A DNA stretch of 64,000 nt from Histidinibacterium aquaticum (GTDB taxonomy: Bacteria > Pseudomonadota > Alphaproteobacteria > Rhodobacterales > Rhodobacteraceae), in NCBI RefSeq assembly GCF_008710275.1, contig NZ_VYQE01000001.1, positions 930,001-994,000 of the forward strand. The letters are read 5' to 3'. Made by a program: the position numbers and the translations under genes. Positions 42,797 to 49,897 of the stretch are shown in pieces. Positions within the stretch are counted from its first letter, which is position 1; the number at the start of each line of letters is the position of its first letter. Below the pieces are notes generated by a model. That model did no database searches and was not told the origin of the DNA. It worked only from the letters and a program-made list of their open reading frames with translations.

Positions 42797-43437
42797 GCTG
42801 TCTTGTCCTCGTATGGGCAGAGATCGCGGATGAGGCAGGCGGCGCATTTTGGCTTGCGCGCCACGCAGATGTATCGGCCGTGCAGGATCAGCCAGTGATG
42901 GGCATGCAGCTGGAACTCGACCGGCACGTTGTCCTCAATGGCCCGCTCGACCGCCTCGACATCGCGCCCCGGGGCGATGCCGGTGCGGTTGCCGACCCGG
43001 AAGATATGCGTATCGACCGCCTGCGCGGGGAAGTGAAACCACATGTTCAGGACGACATTCGCCGTCTTCCGTCCCACCCCCGGCAAAGCCATAAGGGCGG
43101 CGCGCGAAGACGGGACCTCGCCACGGTGTTCCTCGACCAGAATGCGCGAGAGCTTGATGACGTTCTTGGCCTTGTTCCGGTAGAGGCCGATGGTCCGGAT
43201 GTGTTCGGTCAGGCCCTCCTCGCCGAGCGCCAGCATCTTCTCCGGCGTGTCCGCGATCTTGAAGAGCTCGCGCGTGGCCCGGTTCACGCCGGCGTCGGTC
43301 GCCTGCGCCGAGAGCGCCACGGCCACGACGAGGGTATAGGCGTTGACGTGTTCGAGCTCGCCCTTGGGCTCGCCCTCGGCGGTGCGAAAGCGCGTGAAGA
43401 TCTCGCGCATCGTCTCATAGGGCAGCTGCTTGGCCAT
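42793..43437 (-). CDS. nth: Endonuclease III
   Basis: Nth is a bifunctional DNA glycosylase and AP lyase that removes oxidised pyrimidines. The 214-residue protein has the helix-hairpin-helix ALPGVGRKTANVVL, the catalytic aspartate in VDTHIFRVGNR, and the 4Fe-4S ligands in the pattern C-x6-C-x2-C-x5-C (from CVARKPKCAACLIRDLC). The start MAKQLPYETMREIF gives the family length; the longer frame extends into the promoter region. It is divergent from the Ada-like gene, so two DNA-repair functions share a 118-base control region. Confidence 0.95.
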   Translation of the reverse strand: MAKQLPYETMREIFTRFRTAEGEPKGELEHVNAYTLVVAVALSAQATDAGVNRATRELFKIADTPEKMLALGEEGLTEHIRTIGLYRNKAKNVIKLSRILVEEHRGEVPSSRAALMALPGVGRKTANVVLNMWFHFPAQAVDTHIFRVGNRTGIAPGRDVEAVERAIEDNVPVEFQLHAHHWLILHGRYICVARKPKCAACLIRDLCPYEDKTA

Positions 43438-43555
43438 CGGACCGGGTATGGCCCGGCTCACTCCGGACGGCAAGCCGATGCCCGGCTGGACTGGGCTGGC
43501 CGGATGCGCAGGAACCGGGTCGCGCGAGGACGGGGAGCGGCCTAGTCTCCGGCGC

Positions 43556-44392
43556 ATGGAGATTCATGACGCATATCACTACCGGGTCATCGGCCGCGCG
43601 ATCGAGCTGATCGACGCCGCCGACGCTCCGCTGTCGCTCGAGGGCCTCGCGGCCGAGATGAACATGAGCCCCGCCCACTTCCAGCGCGTCTTCTCGCACT
43701 GGGTCGGCGTGAGCCCGAAGCGCTACCAGCAGTACCTCACGCTCGACCATGCGCGGCGCCTGCTGGCGGAGCGTTTCACGACGCTGGAGACCGCGGATAG
43801 CGTGGGTCTTTCCGGCCCTGGACGTCTGCACGATCTCTTCCTGCGGTGGGAAGCGATGAGCCCGGGCGACTACGCCCGCGCCGGGGAAGGCCTGACCATT
43901 CGCTGGGGCTGGTTCGAGAGCCCCTTCGGCCCCGCCCTGGTCATGGGAACGGACCGCGGTCTCTGCGGCATCGCCTTCGCCTCGGAGACCGGGCCCGAGC
44001 CCGCCATGGCCGACCTCCGCTCCCGCTGGCCGAAGGCCGACTACGTCGAGGACCCGACCTTCCTGCGCGACTGGACCGAGGCGGCCTTCGGAGGCGGCGG
44101 CGAGGTGCCGCTCCTGCTCTCGGGGCGTCCCCTCCAGATCAAGGTCTGGGAAGCGCTCCTGGCGATCCCCTCCGGTCACGTGACGACCTACTCCGAGCTT
44201 GCCCGGGCGGCGGGGTCTCCCGGCGCGGTCCGGGCGGTGGGCACGGCCGTGGGCCGCAACCCGATCTCGTTCCTGATTCCCTGTCACCGCGCCCTGCGAA
44301 AGTCCGGGGCGCTCGGCGGGTATCACTGGGGACTGCCAGTGAAGCGCGCGATCCTCGCCTGGGAAGCCGCAAGGGCGGATGCGACGGCCTAG
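43556..44392 (+). CDS. AraC-type DNA-binding domain fused to O6-alkylguanine-DNA alkyltransferase (Ada-like)
   Basis: The 278-residue protein combines an AraC helix-turn-helix region (about residues 15-105, LSLEGLAAEMNMSPAHFQRV) with a methyltransferase domain (about 110-270). The suicide cysteine lies in LIPCHRALRKSGALGGY, and the DNA-binding wing in VWEALLAIPSGHVTTYSELA. Unlike E. coli Ada, the N-terminal zinc domain with its methylphosphotriester-sensing cysteines is missing. It repairs alkylated guanine; whether it still acts as an alkylation-activated regulator is unclear. Confidence 0.92.
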   Translation: MEIHDAYHYRVIGRAIELIDAADAPLSLEGLAAEMNMSPAHFQRVFSHWVGVSPKRYQQYLTLDHARRLLAERFTTLETADSVGLSGPGRLHDLFLRWEAMSPGDYARAGEGLTIRWGWFESPFGPALVMGTDRGLCGIAFASETGPEPAMADLRSRWPKADYVEDPTFLRDWTEAAFGGGGEVPLLLSGRPLQIKVWEALLAIPSGHVTTYSELARAAGSPGAVRAVGTAVGRNPISFLIPCHRALRKSGALGGYHWGLPVKRAILAWEAARADATA

Positions 44393-44440
44393 GGACCTCG
44401 GCGCCGTCTCGCGCGTCTATCGCACAGCAAGGCCCTGCTA

Positions 44441-44469
44441 TTGGCTATCACGGGGCTTTTGCCCATAGA
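44441..44469 (+). promoter_or_regulatory. Candidate promoter of the OmpA lipoprotein gene
   Basis: TTGGCT (44441-44446) and CATAGA (44464-44469) are separated by 17 bases, about 57 bases upstream of the ATG at 44526. The call rests on sequence only. Confidence 0.35.
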
Positions 44470-44525
44470 CTCATCGCGACGGGCGCAGTCTGCCCGCATT
44501 TCAGAACCGAACGGAACGGACGACC

Positions 44526-45188
44526 ATGACACTCAGACTCTTCACCCTCGCCGCGACCACCGGGGCGCTCACCCTCGCGGGTTGCGCCGATATGCGCGAT
44601 CCCAACAACCCGAACCGCAACACCCAGACCGGCGCTGCTGCCGGCGCCGTCGTCGGTGCACTGACCGGGGCTGTCACCTCGCAGGGCGAAGACGACGAGG
44701 AGCGTCGCCGCCGTATCCTCGGCGGTGCCGCCATCGGCGCTGGCCTCGGCGCCGCTGCGGGCTATTCGCTCGATCGCCAGGAAGCGGAACTGCGCCAGCA
44801 GCTCGGCAGCCAGGTGGATATCCAGAACACCGGGTCCAACCTGATCGTCACCCTGCCGCAGGACATCCTCTTCGCCACGGACAGCGCCACGCTGACCGGC
44901 GCGTTGCAGTCCGACATCGCGGCCCTCGCCCGGAACCTGAACCAGTACCCGGGCACCACGGTCACCGTTGTCGGCCACACCGACAACGTGGGCGACGCCT
45001 CCTACAACCAGAACCTGTCGCGCCGCCGCGCGCAGGCCGTGACCTCGGTGCTGGTCTCCAACGGCGTCTCGCCGAACCGCATCCAGACCATCGGCCGCGG
45101 CGAAGATGCGCCCGTCGCGGACAACCTGACGCCGCAGGGCCGTCAGCAGAACCGCCGGGTCGAGATCATCATCAACCCGCCGGCGTAA
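44526..45188 (+). CDS. OmpA-family lipoprotein with glycine-zipper (YiaD-like)
   Basis: The 220-residue protein starts with a lipoprotein signal (MTLRLFTLAATTGALTLAGC, lipidated Cys20). It has two glycine-zipper segments (GAAAGAVVGALTGAV and GGAAIGAGLGAAAGYSL) and then a C-terminal OmpA domain with DILFATDSATLT, VVGHTDNVGDASYN and QGRQQNRRVEIII. This is the YiaD-like outer-membrane lipoprotein layout and should bind peptidoglycan. It ends just before a strong intrinsic terminator and is convergent with the ATP synthase operon. Confidence 0.92.
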   Translation: MTLRLFTLAATTGALTLAGCADMRDPNNPNRNTQTGAAAGAVVGALTGAVTSQGEDDEERRRRILGGAAIGAGLGAAAGYSLDRQEAELRQQLGSQVDIQNTGSNLIVTLPQDILFATDSATLTGALQSDIAALARNLNQYPGTTVTVVGHTDNVGDASYNQNLSRRRAQAVTSVLVSNGVSPNRIQTIGRGEDAPVADNLTPQGRQQNRRVEIIINPPA

Positions 45189-45215
45189 TCGCCGGATCAC
45201 CGCTGCAAACAAAGA

Positions 45216-45242
45216 GGGGCCGCCTCGAGCGGCCCCTTTTTT
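45216..45242 (+). terminator. Rho-independent terminator of the OmpA lipoprotein gene
   Basis: GGGGCCGC (45216-45223) pairs with GCGGCCCC (45229-45236) across a five-base loop, followed directly by six Ts (45237-45242). This is a textbook intrinsic terminator on the plus strand, 28 bases after the stop codon. Confidence 0.9.
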
Positions 45243-45268
45243 GTGCCTGGACACATAGGTCCAAGGAT

Positions 45269-45301
45269 AAAAGAAAACCCCCGGCTCTTTCGAACCGGGG
45301 G
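45269..45301 (-). terminator. Rho-independent terminator of the ATP synthase Fo operon
   Basis: On the minus strand, CCCCCGG and CCGGGGG (arms at 45295-45301 and 45278-45284) form a stem, followed by a TTTTCTTTT tract (45269-45277). It lies 29 bases past the atpF stop and faces the plus-strand terminator at 45216-45242. Confidence 0.85.
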
Positions 45302-45329
45302 CCCCTGTCCCTCGAACCCTCTCGGGTCG

Positions 45330-45887
45330 TCAGTGCAGCTTGCGATCTGCCTCGGCGATCGACTCGTCGATCAGGCGGTTGGCGTCCTGGGCCGTCATCT
45401 GCTTGGCGATGACCTCGCGCGCCGCCGCTACGGCGACGGTGATGGCCTGGTCGCGCACTTCGCGGATGGCGGAGGCCTCGGCGTTGGCGATCTGCTCTTC
45501 CGCGGCCGCCATGCGGCGGTCGACGGATGCAGAGATGTCGTGCTTGGCCTGTTCCGCGGCACGGTTCGCCTCGGCGCGGGCATTCTCGACGATGCGGTCG
45601 GCCTGTTCCTGCACTTCCTTCTGCTTGCGCTCGTAGGAGGCCAGCAGCGACTGCGCCTCTTCGCGCAGCGCCCGCGCCTCGTCGAGCTCCGAGCGGATGC
45701 CCGAGGCCCGGTCATCGAGCATCTTCGTCAGCATGCCCGGGACCTTGAAGTAGATCAGCACGCCGATGAAGAGCAGGAAGGCCAGCAGCACGACGAAGTC
45801 GGTGTTGGTCAGCGAGAAAAAGGTCTCGCCTGCTGCGAACGCCGGGGAGGCGGCGAGCGCAAGGCTCGCTGTCAGGATGGCTCTCAT
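45330..45887 (-). CDS. atpF: ATP synthase Fo subunit b
   Basis: The 185-residue subunit b is part of the peripheral stalk that holds F1 to Fo. It starts [20 protein letters not shown], a signal-like lead, then has one membrane helix (about residues 31-48, [16 protein letters not shown]) and a long charged helix rich in Glu/Arg/Ala/Gln. It overlaps the b' gene by 4 bases. A longer in-frame reading to 46352 runs through that gene and is a shadow. It is the last gene of the Fo operon, before the terminator at 45269-45301. Confidence 0.92.
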   Translation of the reverse strand: MRAILTASLALAASPAFAAGETFFSLTNTDFVVLLAFLLFIGVLIYFKVPGMLTKMLDDRASGIRSELDEARALREEAQSLLASYERKQKEVQEQADRIVENARAEANRAAEQAKHDISASVDRRMAAAEEQIANAEASAIREVRDQAITVAVAAAREVIAKQMTAQDANRLIDESIAEADRKLH

Positions 45888-46495
45888 CTGTCGTTCCCCT
45901 TCACCCGCTCGGCGACGGCGGCCTCGACCGCGGCGTCGTCCTGTTTGCCCATGAGCGCCACGATCTCTTTCGCGGTGTCGGTCGCGACCTGCCGGACGCT
46001 GTCCAGCGCGCTCTCGCGGATCGCGGCGATTTCCTTCTCGCTCTCGGCCGTTCTGGCCGCGATGCGTTTGTCCGCCTCGGCCAGTTCGGCGTCGAGTTCC
46101 GACTGGATCTCGGCGCGGGTTTCCTCGGAAATCCGGTTCGCCTCGGTGCGCGCGTCGGCGAGCGACTTCTGGTAGGCCTCTTCGGCCTCCTGCGCCTTGA
46201 GCTTGAGCTCTTCCGCCGCGGCGATGTCGTTGGTGATCGTTCCCTGGCGCTCCGCCAGGATCGCGCCGATACGCGGCAGGGCCACGCGGCTCAGCACGAA
46301 GTATATGACGAGGAGCGTGACCACGAGCCAGAAAATCTGGTTCGGGAACCACTCGCCGCAGAGCTGCGGCATGCCGACGGCGCTGCCGCCGGAGTCGACG
46401 CAGGCGCTGGCGACGGTCGTGCCGGCCTCTGTCAGGTCCTCACCGAGCGCGCCGGATTGGGCGGCACCTTCGGCCTGTGCAATATGTTGCGCCAT
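45884..46495 (-). CDS. ATP synthase Fo subunit b'
   Basis: The 203-residue protein is the second, b'-type stalk subunit found in photosynthetic-type alphaproteobacteria. It has an N-terminal extension, one membrane helix (about residues 55-72, [20 protein letters not shown]) and a long helical Glu/Ala/Arg-rich tail. The start at 46495 has an AGAGGGG ribosome-binding site; an upstream GTG at 46528 is less likely. It overlaps atpF by 4 bases (ATGA), so b and b' are made in a coupled way. Confidence 0.92.
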   Translation of the reverse strand: MAQHIAQAEGAAQSGALGEDLTEAGTTVASACVDSGGSAVGMPQLCGEWFPNQIFWLVVTLLVIYFVLSRVALPRIGAILAERQGTITNDIAAAEELKLKAQEAEEAYQKSLADARTEANRISEETRAEIQSELDAELAEADKRIAARTAESEKEIAAIRESALDSVRQVATDTAKEIVALMGKQDDAAVEAAVAERVKGNDR

Positions 46496-46530
46496 GTCGG
46501 TCGTCCCCTCTGGAACCTTTGTCGTCACCA

Positions 46531-46554
46531 GGCGGGCCCACTCGGGAGCCCGCC
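46531..46554 (-). promoter_or_regulatory. Intercistronic hairpin after atpE
   Basis: GGCGGGC (46531-46537) and GCCCGCC (46548-46554) form a 7-bp stem in the 88-base gap between atpE and the b' gene. No T-run follows, so it is unlikely to terminate fully. In other bacteria, structure beside atpE helps set the high c-subunit yield; that role here is inference. Confidence 0.5.
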
Positions 46555-46583
46555 CAGCCGTAAGGATCGGTACAGAGACTGCC

Positions 46584-46820
46584 TTAGACGGCGAACATCA
46601 GCAGGAGCGCGACGAGGAACGAGAAGATCCCGAGCGCTTCCGCGAAGGCGATGCCGATGAAGAGGGTGGCGGTCTGCGAGGCAGCCGCGGAGGGGTTGCG
46701 CAGGGCGCCGGCGAGGAAGTTGCCGGCGACGTGGCCCACACCGATGGCGGCCGCGCCCGAACCGATGCCCGCGAGGCCGGCACCGATGAATTGACCCATG
46801 TTTGCGATATCGCCTTCCAT
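46584..46820 (-). CDS. atpE: ATP synthase Fo subunit c
   Basis: The 78-residue proteolipid forms the rotating c-ring. It has two helices; the first holds the [17 protein letters not shown] glycine motif and the second the proton-carrying glutamate in [13 protein letters not shown]. The polar loop is RNPSA. The pattern around the glutamate fits proton rather than sodium binding. It is separated from the b' gene by an 88-base gap with a hairpin and from atpB by 56 bases. Confidence 0.96.
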   Translation of the reverse strand: MEGDIANMGQFIGAGLAGIGSGAAAIGVGHVAGNFLAGALRNPSAAASQTATLFIGIAFAEALGIFSFLVALLLMFAV

Positions 46821-46876
46821 GACATTGTCTCCTTACGATGGAAGTTTGCGTCGGGTGCGCTGCCGCGCACCGAACC

Positions 46877-47659
46877 TTAGTGAGAGGGGTGAAGCGCGTC
46901 CTTGAGGTAGACGCAGGTCAGAATGGTGAACACGTAGGCCTGAATGAAGGCGACCAGCACCTCCAGCCCGTAGATCGCCGTGATCGCGAGAACCGAGATC
47001 GGCGCGATCGTCGCCACGGCGGCGAAGCCGGCGAAGACCTTGATGACCGCGTGGCCCGCCATGAGGTTGCCGGCGAGACGCACGGAGTGGCTCACGGGGC
47101 GCACGAAGTAGGAAATCAGCTCGATGATCGCGAGGATCGGCCGCAGCGCGAGCGGCGCCGAGCTGACCCAGAAGAGCCCGAGGAACTTGGACCCGTTCAG
47201 GACGAAGCCGAGCACCGTCACCGTCAGGAAGACCGCGAGCGCGAGAACCGCCGTCACCGCGATGTGCGAGGTGGTCGTGAAGGCCGTCGGGATCAGGCCG
47301 AGGAAATTCGCGAACACGATGAAGAGGAAGAGCGTGAAGATGTAGGGGAAGTACTTCACCCCGTCCTTGCCGCTCACGTCCTCGACCATCTTGTAGACGA
47401 AGCCGTAGGCGAGTTCCGCGACAGACTGCGACCGGCTCGGGACCTGGGCGCGCCCACGCGTGCCCCAGACGAGGAGCGCGACGATGCAGAGCACCGTGAT
47501 CGCCATCCAGAAGGTCACGTTGGTGATGGTGTACCAGCGGATGGGACCGTCGCCGAAGAGCGGCTCGACGATGAACTGATCGAGCGGGTGGAAGACGAGA
47601 CCGCCGCCTTCGCCGTGATCTGCTGCCGCTGCGCCTTGGGCTTCAGTGTTCTCTGCCAT
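46877..47659 (-). CDS. atpB: ATP synthase Fo subunit a
   Basis: The 260-residue subunit a forms the proton half-channels against the c-ring. It has about five to six membrane helices, and the essential arginine lies in [14 protein letters not shown]. The N terminus is longer and polar ([18 protein letters not shown]). It overlaps the end of atpI by 17 bases. Confidence 0.95.
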   Translation of the reverse strand: MAENTEAQGAAAADHGEGGGLVFHPLDQFIVEPLFGDGPIRWYTITNVTFWMAITVLCIVALLVWGTRGRAQVPSRSQSVAELAYGFVYKMVEDVSGKDGVKYFPYIFTLFLFIVFANFLGLIPTAFTTTSHIAVTAVLALAVFLTVTVLGFVLNGSKFLGLFWVSSAPLALRPILAIIELISYFVRPVSHSVRLAGNLMAGHAVIKVFAGFAAVATIAPISVLAITAIYGLEVLVAFIQAYVFTILTCVYLKDALHPSH

Positions 47660-47984
47660 CGCCGTTTCCCTCTTCGCCCTCGGGGGCGCGATATTCTACC
47701 TGCATCTCCTTGGCCGAGCGCATCATCGTCTTTACGCCGGCCGCGAAGCCCAGAAATATGAACAGCACCATCAACAGGGGCCGCGTGCCCAGCAGAGCAT
47801 CGAGCCCGTATCCGATGCCGAAGCCGATCCCCAGACCGGCCACCAGCTCTATCACCATCCTCCAGGCCAGCTGCGCCTGGGAGTGATGGCTTTCCGAGTG
47901 ATGCTTGACCTCGGGTTGTCCCTTCGCCTTGCGCAGCCGCTCTTCGAGGGCCTTCATGCGGTCGGCGTCATCGGGCTCCGTCAC
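47643..47984 (-). CDS. atpI: AtpI-like ATP synthase assembly protein
   Basis: The 113-residue protein has a charged N-terminal part ([20 protein letters not shown]) and two membrane helices (about residues 48-66 and 72-90, with [15 protein letters not shown]). This is the AtpI/AtpZ pattern; the protein helps assemble the c-ring. A GTG start at 47984 with a GGAGCGAG ribosome-binding site is preferred over a far upstream ATG at 48062. It is the first gene of the Fo operon. Confidence 0.85.
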   Translation of the reverse strand: MTEPDDADRMKALEERLRKAKGQPEVKHHSESHHSQAQLAWRMVIELVAGLGIGFGIGYGLDALLGTRPLLMVLFIFLGFAAGVKTMMRSAKEMQVEYRAPEGEEGNGDGREH

Positions 47985-48012
47985 GTCTCGCTCCGCTCGG
48001 ATGTCGGAGAGG

Positions 48013-48041
48013 TGAGTAGGCGGCAGGCCCGCCCGAGTCAA
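48013..48041 (-). promoter_or_regulatory. Candidate promoter of the ATP synthase Fo operon
   Basis: On the minus strand TTGACT (48036-48041) and TACTCA (48013-48018) lie exactly 17 bases apart, 29 bases upstream of the atpI start. It is one of the better sigma-70-like matches in the window. Confidence 0.55.
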
Positions 48042-48065
48042 GCGAGGGGGAAATGGCCGCAACCT

Positions 48066-48137
48066 GTTGAATAGGAATAGCTATTTTGGAGGGAGCGACA
48101 AGGCACCGCAGCAGCACGAGCACTATCCATATTCAAC
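48066..48137. promoter_or_regulatory. Inverted repeats in the atpI/arsR divergent region
   Basis: GTTGAATA (48066-48073) is repeated inverted as TATTCAAC (48130-48137), and AATAGCTATT (48076-48085) is a 10-bp perfect palindrome. These A/T-rich elements stand out in G/C-rich DNA between the divergent atpI and ArsR genes and could be an operator of the ArsR protein. This is inferred from position only. Confidence 0.4.
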
Positions 48138-48179
48138 CCGCCGGTTGACTTTCGCCTCTTGGCGCTGTTCTGCGAGACC

Positions 48180-48527
48180 ATGAGCGCCGATCTCGACACC
48201 GTCTTTTCCGCCCTGGCCGACCCGACGCGGCGCGCGATCCTGTCGATGCTGTTGGAAGACGACATGGCCGTCAGCGACGTGGCGGACCCCTTCGACATGT
48301 CGCTTGCGGCGATCTCCAAGCACCTGCGCGTGCTGACAGCCGCCGGCCTCATCGAGCAGGAGCGTCGCGGCCGGGTGACGTGGTGCAAGCTGCAGCCGGA
48401 CGCGCTCAGGTCGGCCTCGATCTGGATGCAGAGCTTCGGGCAGTTCGAGGCCGTCGAACTCGACGCCTTCGAGCGTTTCCTGCGGTCGGAACTGCTGGAG
48501 CTGGGGGAGGGTCCGGCCCGGCCCTGA
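48180..48527 (+). CDS. ArsR-family transcriptional regulator
   Basis: The 115-residue protein is a winged-helix repressor-type regulator: FSALADPTRRAILSMLLEDD, then the recognition helix MSLAAISKHLRVLTAAGLI and the wing QERRGRVTWCKL. The metal-binding cysteines of ArsR/SmtB are missing (only one Cys), so it probably senses something other than metals or acts without ligand. It stands alone, divergent from the Fo operon. In-frame ATG codons at 48159 and 48180 are both possible; 48180 matches relatives better. Confidence 0.87.
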   Translation: MSADLDTVFSALADPTRRAILSMLLEDDMAVSDVADPFDMSLAAISKHLRVLTAAGLIEQERRGRVTWCKLQPDALRSASIWMQSFGQFEAVELDAFERFLRSELLELGEGPARP

Positions 48528-48550
48528 GGGGCGCGGGCCGTTCAGGTCCC

Positions 48551-48619
48551 TCAGAGAACGAAGCCGATGATGGCGACGACGATCACAACGAGACCCACGA
48601 GGTAGATGATCCGGTTCAT
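48551..48619 (-). CDS. 22-residue single-helix membrane microprotein
   Basis: This short frame encodes MNRIIYLVGLVVIVVAIIGF plus two more residues, a single hydrophobic helix with a positively charged start. A purine-rich AGGAAAGGA sequence lies about 10 bases upstream on the minus strand. It sits between the ArsR and LysR genes. Similar tiny membrane peptides occur in related bacteria as far as I recall, but expression is unproven. Confidence 0.5.
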   Translation of the reverse strand: MNRIIYLVGLVVIVVAIIGFVL

Positions 48620-48692
48620 TGGTCGGGTCCTTTCCTGTCGGTCGGCGACCAAACTTTCAGACCCGGTCCGCGGTTCCTCCGCCCCATTGACG

Positions 48693-49574
48693 CTAGTCGA
48701 AGTTCCAGGTCTTCGCGCGCGCCTTCAGGAAGGACAGGAAGGCCTGGACCTTCGGCGTCCGGTGCAGGTCCACGTGGGTCACGAGCCAGAGCGAGGCCGA
48801 CCAACTCTCCTCGGGCGGGAGGATCTCGACCAGCCCGTCTCGCTGGGCCACTTCCCATTCGGCCATGAACCCGATTCCCGCCCCGGCGAGAATGGCGTCG
48901 ACCTGGGTGCGGTTGTCCATCGTGCGGAAGACAATCCGGTCTTCCGGGACATGGCTGCGCAGCCAGCGCATGAAGGGCGCTCGGCTCTCGCGGTTCTCGT
49001 GTCCCACGAAGTCGTGGTTCTTGAGGTCCTCGACGCTCTCGGGCCGGCCCATCCGGCTTACGTAGTCCTCCGTCGCGACCATCTTCATCCGCTGCGGGTG
49101 GAACGGCTGGACCACATTGTCCGGCTGCTCCGGCGCGGCGCCGGCGCGGATCGCGACGTGGGCCTCGCCGTACTCCAGGCGGAAGAGCCGGTCGCCGGTC
49201 AGGTAGCGGACGGTGACGCCTTCGTTCTCGCGCTGGAAATCCGCGAGGACCGGGGTGAGCAGGGGCGCGATGGCGGCGAGCGAGGTGACGGTCAAGTCGC
49301 CGGTCACGCCCTCCCCCAGCCCCTTGATCCGTCCCGTCAGCTGCGTGAACTGGTCGTCGGTCGCCTGCGCGACGCGCAGCAGGTCCTGTCCCGCCTCGGT
49401 GGCCGTGTATCCCCGCGCGTGCCGCTGGAAGAGCTTGACCCCCAGCCTGCCCTCGAGCGCATCGATGTGGCGGATCACCGTGGCATGATGGACACCCAGA
49501 ACGTCGGCGGCGCCGCTCACCGTTCCAAGCCGCGCGACCTGGTAGGCCGTGCGAATTTCATCCCAGTTTATCAT
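48693..49574 (-). CDS. LysR-family transcriptional regulator
   Basis: The 293-residue protein has the LysR N-terminal helix-turn-helix (GTVSGAADVLGVHHATVIRHI, then LEGRLGVKLFQRHARGYTAT) and a C-terminal type 2 periplasmic-binding-like effector domain. The recognition region carries HHATV where SQPAV-like sequences are common. The target is unknown; no divergent enzyme gene is adjacent (ffh is 323 bases away on the other strand). Confidence 0.9.
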   Translation of the reverse strand: MINWDEIRTAYQVARLGTVSGAADVLGVHHATVIRHIDALEGRLGVKLFQRHARGYTATEAGQDLLRVAQATDDQFTQLTGRIKGLGEGVTGDLTVTSLAAIAPLLTPVLADFQRENEGVTVRYLTGDRLFRLEYGEAHVAIRAGAAPEQPDNVVQPFHPQRMKMVATEDYVSRMGRPESVEDLKNHDFVGHENRESRAPFMRWLRSHVPEDRIVFRTMDNRTQVDAILAGAGIGFMAEWEVAQRDGLVEILPPEESWSASLWLVTHVDLHRTPKVQAFLSFLKARAKTWNFD

Positions 49575-49897
49575 CGGCCCCTCGCTGTGCGTTCAGTAAC
49601 AAAGACGCGGTCAACATGTGGCCGTTGTTCGGAAATGCAAGTTGTACCGCCGAGCTCGGGCCTCATGGCGAGACATCGGGGCCACGCCCTCCCGGGCGCC
49701 GAGGACGGCCAGGGATGGATTGACAATCGACCCCCCGACACATTAAGGGCTGGCCGATCCGGAAGTGCGACAGCTTCCGGTCCCGGCGCGTGCCGGGATC
49801 GCCCCCCGTCAGCGAGTGTTCGCCCACGGGGGCGTTTGTCGTTTGATCCGCCGGTCCTTATCTCGGGGCCGAAACCGTAGCAGCCCGGAGGGCACCC
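49575..49897. other. 323-base region with promoter and three tandem hairpins upstream of ffh
   Basis: No protein frame is supported. On the plus strand a TTGACA (49720-49725), 17-base spacer and TTAAGG (49743-49748) form a possible promoter. Downstream lie three tandem hairpins: 49759-49765 with 49774-49780, 49781-49787 with 49792-49798, and 49800-49806 with 49828-49834. The last is followed by TTTGTCGTTT, so it resembles a terminator or attenuator in the ffh leader. The region does not contain the conserved 4.5S RNA core. Confidence 0.5.
49720..49748 (+). promoter_or_regulatory. Candidate ffh promoter
   Basis: TTGACA matches the -35 consensus exactly; the -10 (TTAAGG) is weak. The spacer is 17 bases. 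Transcription would give a leader of about 140 bases containing three hairpins. Confidence 0.45.

Noticed and set aside
44505-44520. GAACCGAACGGAAC as an SOS box upstream of the OmpA lipoprotein
   Set aside because: The spacing of the GTTC half-sites is 6 instead of the 7 typical of the alphaproteobacterial box, and the gene is not a repair gene.
49749-49834. Hairpins upstream of ffh as a 4.5S RNA gene
   Set aside because: The conserved SRP RNA tip (GGTCAGG...GGAAGCAGCC-type) is missing. The stems fit a leader better.
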